Assembly: GCA_943323935.2 (NCBI GenBank)
Contig: CALPJR020000019.1
Coordinates: 1-9,271 of the forward strand
Direction of reading: 5' to 3'
DNA: 9,271 nucleotides
Origin: Bifidobacterium breve
GTDB taxonomy: Bacteria > Bacteroidota > Bacteroidia > Chitinophagales > Chitinophagaceae
Shown: one piece after another, positions 1 through 5,902 of the stretch
How the letters are laid out: each line of letters opens with the position of its first letter
Numbering within the stretch: the first letter of the stretch is position 1
The notes under the pieces: generated by a model
The model's input: the letters and a program-made list of their open reading frames with translations, nothing else
Databases searched by the model: none
What the model was told of the DNA's origin: nothing
Program-made: the position numbers and the translations under genes

Positions 1-825
1 GTAAGCCAATCTAGCAACATGATATAAAATTGTTGCACTATTTGCATAGTGTTGAGAAACATATGTAGGATCTGTGATGTGTTTATTGGCTTTCACTAAA
101 TCCACAATTAAATCTAAGCTCGCAGAATCAGTTGCATTCAAAGGAATTTTTGCCATCGTATGCATCAATAAAACATTGGTGAGTACAGACAAGTCTACAT
201 CCTTAGGCATTTTAGTTCCAAGCCAAGTACTATAGACTGGCCTATTTTTAAAATCCTTGTAAAAACTTTTATTGGGTTTGATTAACCCAACTCTATATGC
301 TCCAAATTTTAATTGCATTGCTTTTGCTAGCGAATCATTCGCACCTAAAGCCAATAAAGTAATGGCGCCATCATCAATATCATCTGCTAAAGCTGCTTTT
401 TTATTGAATAAATTCAACCATCCGCCATTCGGAAAAATTTGAGGCGGATTTCTTGGCCAAAAATTATAGGTCAACTGATTGTTTTGATTTTTAAAACGAT
501 CTAGATAAAAAACTGCATTTGCTTTTGCTTTTTCTATCATTGCCAATTCTACTGGATGCATTTTCAAAGAAAATTGTCCAATATTGAATAAAACAAGCGA
601 GGTAAAAAAAACATTGTCCTCTTGTTTCAATTTTGAACTAAAATAATATTTCCTGTTGGAAGAAAAAGATCCATTGAATACATCAGAAGGATTGTTGATT
701 TGTAAATCAGCAATTAATTTTAAAATAGCAATTCTCCTATTCAGAGTAGAATCACTTACTACTGAAGCAGCATAAAGATTGAATGAAAAAATAAATAATA
801 CAATGCTAAGGATCCCTTTTTTCAT
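1..825 (-). CDS. Exported protein of unknown function, possible alpha/alpha-toroid fold (3' end cut by window edge)
   Basis: An open frame of 275 codons runs from an ATG at 825-823 to the left edge with no stop, so the C-terminus is missing. I do not recognise a named gene. Residues 1-20 look like a Sec signal peptide (two Lys, then a hydrophobic stretch ending LYAA), so the product probably acts outside the cytoplasm. The rest is mostly predicted helical, with a Trp/Pro/Gly-rich segment at 122-137 (FWPRNPP, then NGGW) and an acidic motif at 148-152 (DDIDD) followed by GAITLLAL. A second acidic stretch, DVDLSVL, lies at 209-215. Helical repeats with such motifs recall the terpene cyclase/prenyltransferase alpha/alpha-toroid superfamily, where DxDD is catalytic in class II cyclases. 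This is inference from motif shape only; other secreted helical-repeat proteins are equally possible. The gene is divergent from ung, 44 bases away, and shares the inverted repeat in that gap. Confidence 0.8.
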   Translation of the reverse strand, partial: MKKGILSIVLFIFSFNLYAASVVSDSTLNRRIAILKLIADLQINNPSDVFNGSFSSNRKYYFSSKLKQEDNVFFTSLVLFNIGQFSLKMHPVELAMIEKAKANAVFYLDRFKNQNNQLTYNFWPRNPPQIFPNGGWLNLFNKKAALADDIDDGAITLLALGANDSLAKAMQLKFGAYRVGLIKPNKSFYKDFKNRPVYSTWLGTKMPKDVDLSVLTNVLLMHTMAKIPLNATDSASLDLIVDLVKANKHITDPTYVSQHYANSATILYHVARLAY

Positions 826-842
826 ATTGAACCAACTATTTT

Positions 843-868
843 ATCACTAAAAGATGTAATTTAGTGAT
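843..868. repeat. Perfect 9-bp inverted repeat in the divergent gap before ung
   Basis: ATCACTAAA at 843-851 is mirrored exactly by TTTAGTGAT at 860-868, with the 8-base spacer AGATGTAA. The element fills more than half of the 44-base gap between two divergent genes and ends one base before the ung ATG at 870. It could be an operator for a dimeric regulator acting on both genes, or a weak hairpin in a ung leader. The AT-rich arms make a strong terminator unlikely, and no U-tract follows on either side. The repeat is seen directly; any role is inferred. Confidence 0.55.
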
Positions 869-869
869 T

Positions 870-1541
870 ATGGAGGTTAAAATAGAAGACAGTTGGAAAA
901 AACCATTGGCGCCACTTTTTGAGCGCCCCTATTTTAAACAAATCACAGCACACCTCAAAACAGAGAAAGCACTTAATCGAACTATTTATCCAAAAGGTAG
1001 TCTCATCTTTAACGCCTTTAACAAGACCCCATATGATCAAGTGAAAGTGGTGATCCTTGGACAAGATCCCTACCATCAACCTGGACAAGCCATGGGGCTT
1101 AGTTTTTCGGTGCCACCTGAATGTAAAATTCCACCTTCCTTGATGAATATCTATAAGGAATTGAATAAGGATATTGGCATGCCCATTCCATCTTCTGGTG
1201 ATTTAACGCATTGGGCAACACAAGGTGTTTTATTACTCAACAGTGCACTAAGCGTTAGAGCAGATGAACCAGGAAGCCATAGTAAAATTGGATGGACACA
1301 GTTCACAGATGACTTAATTCAATTATTATCAAAAGAAAAGTCAGACTTAGTCTTTATTTTGTGGGGTAATTATGCTAGTCAAAAACAAATTTTAATTGAC
1401 GGAACAAAACATAAAATTTTAAAAGCAGCACATCCTTCTCCATTAAGTGCATACAATGGTTTTTTTGGATGTAAACATTTTAGTGCAACCAACCAATATT
1501 TAAATCAAGTAAAGAAAGACCCAATTGATTGGTCTATTTAA
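870..1541 (+). CDS. ung: Uracil-DNA glycosylase, family 1 (Ung)
   Basis: This enzyme cuts uracil from DNA after cytosine deamination or dUMP misincorporation, the first step of base excision repair in the cytoplasm. The 223-residue product has the usual family length and aligns over its whole length with E. coli Ung from memory. The water-activating motif GQDPYH is at 64-69 with catalytic Asp66. The uracil-stacking Phe lies in GLSFSV (76-81), the uracil-recognising Asn in LLLNS (121-125), and the DNA-intercalation loop HPSPLSA at 188-194. The ending IDWSI matches the conserved terminal IDW. I chose the ATG at 870 over an in-frame GTG at 864, because ATG is favoured and the GTG lies inside the inverted repeat. 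No Shine-Dalgarno is visible, which is normal for Bacteroidota. The stop is one base before the acyltransferase ATG, so the two genes are probably co-transcribed. Confidence 0.97.
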   Translation: MEVKIEDSWKKPLAPLFERPYFKQITAHLKTEKALNRTIYPKGSLIFNAFNKTPYDQVKVVILGQDPYHQPGQAMGLSFSVPPECKIPPSLMNIYKELNKDIGMPIPSSGDLTHWATQGVLLLNSALSVRADEPGSHSKIGWTQFTDDLIQLLSKEKSDLVFILWGNYASQKQILIDGTKHKILKAAHPSPLSAYNGFFGCKHFSATNQYLNQVKKDPIDWSI

Positions 1542-1542
1542 A

Positions 1543-2286
1543 ATGACAAATAAATTTAATTTATACACGGGAAGAATATTGGCTTTTTGGGCATTGATCG
1601 TTTTTGTATCAACCATGTTTCTTTTTATATGGTTTTACCTAGCCTGCTTCTTTTTACCCGAACCGAACAAGACTAAATGGCACAGAAGCATATCAAGAAT
1701 ATGGATGATCCTTTTTTTAACTTTAGTGGGATGTCGTTTTAGTGTTAGAGGGAAACAACATTTTAATGATCTGTCTTCAGCAATTGTTATTTGCAATCAT
1801 AATAGCTTAATTGATGTACCAGTGAGTACGCCCTTTTTACCAAGGGCCAATAAAACCATTGCTAAAAAAAGTTTTATCTACGTCCCCATTTTTGGTTGGA
1901 TTTATCAATTTGGATCTGTGATTGTAGATAGAAAAAATGATCAAAGTAGAAGAACAAGTTTTGAAGACATGAAGCGTGTTTTAGACAGTGGATTGGATAT
2001 GCTCATTTATCCCGAAGGCACTCGAAATAAAACCTCTGAACCATTAAAATCATTTTATGATGGTGCATTTAAATTAGCAGTCGACACACAGAAGCCAATT
2101 ATACCTGTAGTGTTATTAAATACAAAGAAGATTTTACCCGCCTATCCGATCATGTGTTTTAAACCAGGAAAAATTCAGATGGATATTTTGGCACCAATCT
2201 CTTGCGAAGGTCATACTGTACAATCATTGAAACAGTTGGCTTTTGATACCATGTCCGCACACTACAAGATGCACAACCCAGCTTAA
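1543..2286 (+). CDS. plsC: Lysophospholipid acyltransferase, PlsC family (1-acyl-sn-glycerol-3-phosphate acyltransferase)
   Basis: The expected reaction is transfer of an acyl chain to the sn-2 position of lysophosphatidic acid at the inner membrane, giving phosphatidic acid for phospholipid synthesis. The product has 247 residues, close to the usual 240-250. A strongly hydrophobic segment at about 13-38 should anchor it in the membrane. The catalytic HX4D motif is seen as NHNSLID (85-91, His86 and Asp91). Block II is GSVIVDR (124-130), block III is YPEGTR (156-161), and block IV is KPIIPVV (184-190). The start is the ATG at 1543; an upstream in-frame TTG at 1525 lies inside ung and is unlikely. 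The single-base gap after the ung stop suggests coupled translation. Bacteroidota often carry several PlsC-like paralogues, including ornithine-lipid OlsA, so the exact acceptor is not certain and the symbol is provisional. Confidence 0.88.
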   Translation: MTNKFNLYTGRILAFWALIVFVSTMFLFIWFYLACFFLPEPNKTKWHRSISRIWMILFLTLVGCRFSVRGKQHFNDLSSAIVICNHNSLIDVPVSTPFLPRANKTIAKKSFIYVPIFGWIYQFGSVIVDRKNDQSRRTSFEDMKRVLDSGLDMLIYPEGTRNKTSEPLKSFYDGAFKLAVDTQKPIIPVVLLNTKKILPAYPIMCFKPGKIQMDILAPISCEGHTVQSLKQLAFDTMSAHYKMHNPA

Positions 2287-4877
2287 TAGGTTGAATTAGA
2301 GAATGTCCTACTGCGATTAATTTTTAGGTCTCTTAAGATACCCGATTTTGGATTCACAGTAATATTGAATGACCTATAAATACCAATAGGCATGACATTT
2401 ATGGCTAGTTGCCAACAATGCATTTCTCTTGTGATAAACAAACTCAATTGTTGAATAGAAACTTTTGTCAAGTCTACAAAACTACTACCCCCTACTTTCC
2501 ATTTTGGCGAAACACTAAAGTCACCCGTTAAATTTATAGTAGAAAAAGTTTGTAATCTGAAACCTGAATAATCGGGTTGCATTGTTTTAGAAAACTGAAA
2601 AGAGTAAGACAGGTTTAAAGTCCATGGCGTATTAAAATCTGTAAATTCAGCAGGATTAGACCTCACATACATTAACTGTCTTTGTTGTTCATCTGGCGTC
2701 ATAAAAGGATCTATTGGTATTGTCCTTTTAGCATCCTTATTCTTATCTTTTGATTTGCTTGCAAAGGAGGTAGAAAAAGCGACACCACCATTGGTAATGC
2801 TTCCAAATTTTAAACGAGTTGGGTCAATAGATAATTTATTAACTCTAAATCCTTGCAAATCAGTTTCGTATGGATCTAAACTAAAGGATGTAGTGATATT
2901 TAATTTTTCAAATAGGGTTGTTCTTGCATAAAAACTAAAGTTACCTAATGCAAAGCTGTCTGCTAAAAAATTATAATTAGAGTTAAACCCAAAACCTTCA
3001 ATTAACTTAAATTTTTTAAATGCATCTGCACTCGTGTCTTGCTTGTCTTTTACTTTCATTTCTAAAAAGTTGTCAACACCAAAACCCAATCCACCAAATT
3101 GGCCTTCACTAAACGCACCACCCAATCCATTGCCGTCATATTTTGAAAAACGATAGGTTCTACCACTAGGATCAACTTGGGTACTATAATGATAGGACTT
3201 AGCCATATCAGGTTTATAGTTAATGGAAACCGATGGTCTAATTTCGTGACGAATTGCTTTCACATTTCCACGTTTAAATTTATAGGTCCCAAAAATTCTT
3301 GTAGCAGTACCTAAACCAAAACTCATTTGAGTGGCTCTATAAAAACCTCTATTAATTGTTGTATCAACTTTTTGTAATTGACTATTCCAAGATTTGATAT
3401 TCTGTTGACCAAACCATTTCTCTTCTAATGATATACTTGGTGCTATTGTAATTGGCCCAAGTGAAGGAAGTGACAAAGTAATTGGGATACTATGATTTGC
3501 ACCCCATTGCATGGTATCTAAAATCCTTCGGATACTAAATGATGAATCATAAAAAGACAACTGATTTTGCATGCTACCATTATATCCAATACCTATTTTC
3601 TCATACCATTTTCCAGCTCCAACCTGGTCTTTCGACTGAAAAGGATAGACTGTTATTGCATTGAAGTTGATATTTGGTAAACTCATATTTACCAATCCAA
3701 GGTTATTGTTTTGGTTATGCGTTAAGTTAACAGATAAATTGTATTTATTATTCCATGACTTACTATAAGAAACGGATGAACTAATCTGGTTCTGAAAATT
3801 TTGTGTAGCATTGTTCAATAAGTTTCGATTGTACTTTGTACTACCAAAATTTACATTGGCTGTAAAACTAGTACCTGGTTTTGCTTTAGGATCCATTGAA
3901 TGAGACCAGTTTAACATGTAAGTGTTGCCTCCAGTAAATTCATCAGCAATGGTATTATTTCTATTTAGTGCCCTGGTTTTTTGAAGACTTAAATTAAAAT
4001 TACCTAGGTATTTATAACGTTGGATATATTTGCTATTCATATTGATATTCCAACCACCATAGGAATAAATATTGGCTCTAACTGTGGCATCCATGTGCTG
4101 GTTGATGACTTTATAATAGCCTATCCCCTCAAATCCAAGTCCAAAGTCTTCACTAGAAGTAAAAGCTGGCGCCATGAAACCTGACTGGCCACCTGATTTA
4201 TTTAATGGAAAAATACCAAAAGGAATCCCAATGGGCATGGGCACCCCCTCGAATTCTGGAAAAGCAGGTCCTGAGACCCCAATTTTATTGGTGACAATTT
4301 TGAGCTTATTGGTTCTAAATGCAAAATGGGGTTCATCTAAGTTACAGGTAGTGAATCTTGCTTTCCAAGCAAAAGCATCCGTAGGATTGACTTTTTTCAT
4401 GGCTTCTGCTTGAACAAAAATTTCACCCTGTTGAAAATTGCTATTTTTAGTTAATCCCCTTCCCGATTGTAGATTATAGAAAATGGAGTCATTGATGGAA
4501 TTTAAGTCTCCCTCTTTAAACCTAGGTTTACTTTTTAAATTTCCAGTAGTATCCTTAGCACCGTAAGCCGTGATATTCTGCGTTTCCTGGTCAAATATGA
4601 TCTTTCCCGCCTCTAACTGCGCTGTTTTATAGGTCGTTTTAGCATTACCATATAAATAGAAAATCTTTTCTTTTAACAGCATAACACCAGAATCAGAAGC
4701 ATTGTAACTGATCACTGCATCTACACTATCTTTAGAAAGTTGGATCTTTTTCTTGGTCAAAGTATCTGTTTGAGCAGATATATCAGAATGAATAGCAGAA
4801 ATTAATATCGTTAAAATCAGCATTTTAACAATAGAAAGGGGCTTTTTTGCGTTATTTTTATATCCTGCTAGGTTCAC
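2283..4877 (-). CDS. lptD: LPS-assembly outer-membrane translocon LptD (Bacteroidota type)
   Basis: LptD forms the outer-membrane barrel that inserts LPS into the outer leaflet. The 864-residue product has a hydrophobic export signal (about 12-36, ending DISAQ). An OstA-like periplasmic jellyroll at about 55-200 follows (FYLYGNAKTTYKTAQLEAG, then AYGAKD). The family hallmark TTC..DEPHFAFR is at 176-188. The barrel-entry segment GVPMPIGIPFGIFP (211-224) with SGFMAP (232-237) matches the LptD P-rich/SGF signature. The remaining 600 residues alternate like beta-strands, with many Asn, Ser and Tyr, and end in an aromatic Tyr. Only two cysteines exist, Cys178 and Cys821. The start is uncertain: GTG at 4877 follows an in-frame TGA directly and gives a Lys-rich signal n-region. 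The ATG at 4823 (residue 19) fits a promoter element at 4883-4890 better but leaves no basic n-region. Tail-to-tail overlap with plsC is 4 bases. No lptE is visible here. Confidence 0.9.
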   Translation of the reverse strand: MNLAGYKNNAKKPLSIVKMLILTILISAIHSDISAQTDTLTKKKIQLSKDSVDAVISYNASDSGVMLLKEKIFYLYGNAKTTYKTAQLEAGKIIFDQETQNITAYGAKDTTGNLKSKPRFKEGDLNSINDSIFYNLQSGRGLTKNSNFQQGEIFVQAEAMKKVNPTDAFAWKARFTTCNLDEPHFAFRTNKLKIVTNKIGVSGPAFPEFEGVPMPIGIPFGIFPLNKSGGQSGFMAPAFTSSEDFGLGFEGIGYYKVINQHMDATVRANIYSYGGWNINMNSKYIQRYKYLGNFNLSLQKTRALNRNNTIADEFTGGNTYMLNWSHSMDPKAKPGTSFTANVNFGSTKYNRNLLNNATQNFQNQISSSVSYSKSWNNKYNLSVNLTHNQNNNLGLVNMSLPNINFNAITVYPFQSKDQVGAGKWYEKIGIGYNGSMQNQLSFYDSSFSIRRILDTMQWGANHSIPITLSLPSLGPITIAPSISLEEKWFGQQNIKSWNSQLQKVDTTINRGFYRATQMSFGLGTATRIFGTYKFKRGNVKAIRHEIRPSVSINYKPDMAKSYHYSTQVDPSGRTYRFSKYDGNGLGGAFSEGQFGGLGFGVDNFLEMKVKDKQDTSADAFKKFKLIEGFGFNSNYNFLADSFALGNFSFYARTTLFEKLNITTSFSLDPYETDLQGFRVNKLSIDPTRLKFGSITNGGVAFSTSFASKSKDKNKDAKRTIPIDPFMTPDEQQRQLMYVRSNPAEFTDFNTPWTLNLSYSFQFSKTMQPDYSGFRLQTFSTINLTGDFSVSPKWKVGGSSFVDLTKVSIQQLSLFITREMHCWQLAINVMPIGIYRSFNITVNPKSGILRDLKINRSRTFSNSTY

Positions 4878-4882
4878 TCAAG

Positions 4883-4890
4883 CAAAAATA
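4883..4890 (-). promoter_or_regulatory. Candidate Bacteroidota -7 promoter element for lptD
   Basis: Read on the minus strand the eight bases are TATTTTTG, an exact match to the Bacteroidota -7 consensus TAnnTTTG. No convincing -33 TTTG is found at the usual distance. Transcription would start near 4878-4875, at or next to the GTG start of lptD. That would make the GTG transcript almost leaderless, or point to the ATG at 4823 as the true start. The match is seen; use as a promoter is inferred. Confidence 0.35.
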
Positions 4891-4917
4891 AAGTAAAACA
4901 ATGTTAAGGAACTGATT

Positions 4918-5856
4918 ATGAAGCAAAATAGAATGATTTTAGCATTTAGTTTTAGTCTAATTGCCCTTTTTAGTAGCCTTGGACTAAGTCTTCAGGCCCA
5001 AACCCCTACAAAATCATTAAAACGTATTGTCATTGACCCTGGTCATGGAGGTACAGATATTGGTTCAAAAGGTAAATATTCCACAGAAGCCGCTGTTTCT
5101 TTGGCGATTGCTTTAAAATTGGAAGATTTTATCAAGCAAGCGATGCCAGATGTAGAAGTGGTGATGACCAGGACAACGGATATCTACCACTCTGTGGTAG
5201 AAAAAGCTAAAATCGCCAATGCAGCAAAGGGCGACTTATTTGTTTGTATCCATACTAATTCTGCAAGAGGGAAAGCGGTTAGAGAAGTGGTTGGTTACAC
5301 TAAAAAAACATATACAGTCAAGAAAAAAGGCAAAAAAAGAAAAGTGACCAGAGATGTACCTATTTATAAGACAACCTATACCCCAAGTACAGCGATAGGA
5401 ACAGAAACCTATATCTACAATATTGGTAAATCAGATCTAAGAAAAGAAGTTGCAGGAGAAATGGTGGATGAGGTTGTAGAGCAATTAGACTCGGTGTCTT
5501 TGAAACAAATTAAAGAATACGAATCAGAAATTGATCCAACTAAAAAAATGATGGCAAGTATCTTGGCGCAACAATATTTTCAAAGAGCTGCAAGTTTAGC
5601 TTTGACCATCGAAGAAGAATTTAAGGCTTCGGGAAGAGTAAGTAGAGAAGCCAAACAAAGGCCTACAGGTATATGGGTATTGCAAGCGGTTGCCATGCCT
5701 GCAGTGTTGATAGAGACAGGATTCATATCCAATCCCGAAGAGGAGGAGTACTTAAATAGTGAATTAGGTCAAAATGAACTTTGCGAAGCCATCACAAAGG
5801 CATTACAACGCTATAAGAATTCTTTAGAGAATCAACAGAAAGCAAACGGGAATTAG
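4918..5856 (+). CDS. N-acetylmuramoyl-L-alanine amidase, Amidase_3 (AmiC-like), exported
   Basis: This zinc hydrolase cleaves the amide bond between N-acetylmuramic acid and L-Ala of peptidoglycan stems, normally in daughter-cell separation or wall remodelling. The 312-residue product has a signal peptide at 1-27 (ending LSLQAQ). The catalytic domain starts with IDPGHGG (39-45). Expected zinc ligands are His43, Glu57 and His112 (in VCIHTN), and the catalytic Glu is Glu266 in VLIETGFISN. All are present, so it should be active. There is no SPOR, AMIN or LysM domain. A Lys-rich insertion at about 117-158 follows the His112 strand. A charged helical segment at about 171-210 sits where AmiB/AmiC carry their regulatory helix, so activation by a partner is possible. 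AAGGAA at 4906-4911, six bases before the ATG, resembles a Shine-Dalgarno. It heads the amidase-MCE-OstA gene group and is divergent from lptD, 40 bases away. Confidence 0.93.
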   Translation: MKQNRMILAFSFSLIALFSSLGLSLQAQTPTKSLKRIVIDPGHGGTDIGSKGKYSTEAAVSLAIALKLEDFIKQAMPDVEVVMTRTTDIYHSVVEKAKIANAAKGDLFVCIHTNSARGKAVREVVGYTKKTYTVKKKGKKRKVTRDVPIYKTTYTPSTAIGTETYIYNIGKSDLRKEVAGEMVDEVVEQLDSVSLKQIKEYESEIDPTKKMMASILAQQYFQRAASLALTIEEEFKASGRVSREAKQRPTGIWVLQAVAMPAVLIETGFISNPEEEEYLNSELGQNELCEAITKALQRYKNSLENQQKANGN

Positions 5857-5869
5857 GGTATTTTTTAGC

Positions 5870-5877
5870 TAATTTTG
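5870..5877 (+). promoter_or_regulatory. Candidate Bacteroidota -7 promoter element for the MCE-OstA pair
   Basis: TAATTTTG matches TAnnTTTG exactly and lies 25 bases before the ATG at 5903, in the 46-base gap after the amidase. A -33 TTTG is not visible at the usual spacing (that region is GC-richer, inside the end of the amidase gene). It may give the MCE and OstA-like genes transcription of their own in addition to read-through from the amidase. The role is inferred. Confidence 0.4.
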
Positions 5878-5902
5878 TACCGAACTCAAGCAATCGAATA
5901 CC

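Noticed and set aside
864..869. GTG at 864 as ung start, two codons upstream of the ATG
   Set aside because: The ATG at 870 gives a normal family length, and the GTG lies inside the inverted repeat with no supporting ribosome binding site.
861..1088. Minus-strand open frame of 75 codons across the ung start
   Set aside because: It lies opposite a clear ung coding region, resembles no family, and is a chance antisense frame.
1525..1542. TTG at 1525 as an upstream start of the acyltransferase
   Set aside because: It would overlap the end of ung and add six residues encoded by ung sequence; the ATG at 1543 is the natural start.
4174..4413. Plus-strand open frame of 79 codons inside lptD
   Set aside because: It is antisense to the conserved LptD barrel-entry motif; the low stop density there follows from the Pro/Gly-rich lptD codons.
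4846..4876. Possible plus-strand promoter for the amidase: TTTG at 4846-4849 and TAGGTTCA at 4869-4876 with 19-base spacing
   Set aside because: The spacing fits the Bacteroidota pattern, but the -7 element has two mismatches in its TTTG half, and the site lies inside the lptD coding sequence. Too weak to list.
5287..5346. A-rich runs in the amidase gene as a frameshift or programmed slippage site
   Set aside because: The reading frame stays open and conserved catalytic motifs lie on both sides in one frame; the runs simply encode lysines.
5857..5902. 6-bp inverted repeat GGTATT / AATACC at the two ends of the gap before the MCE gene
   Set aside because: The arms are short, 34 bases apart and AT-rich; chance is a sufficient explanation, and it is not a terminator.
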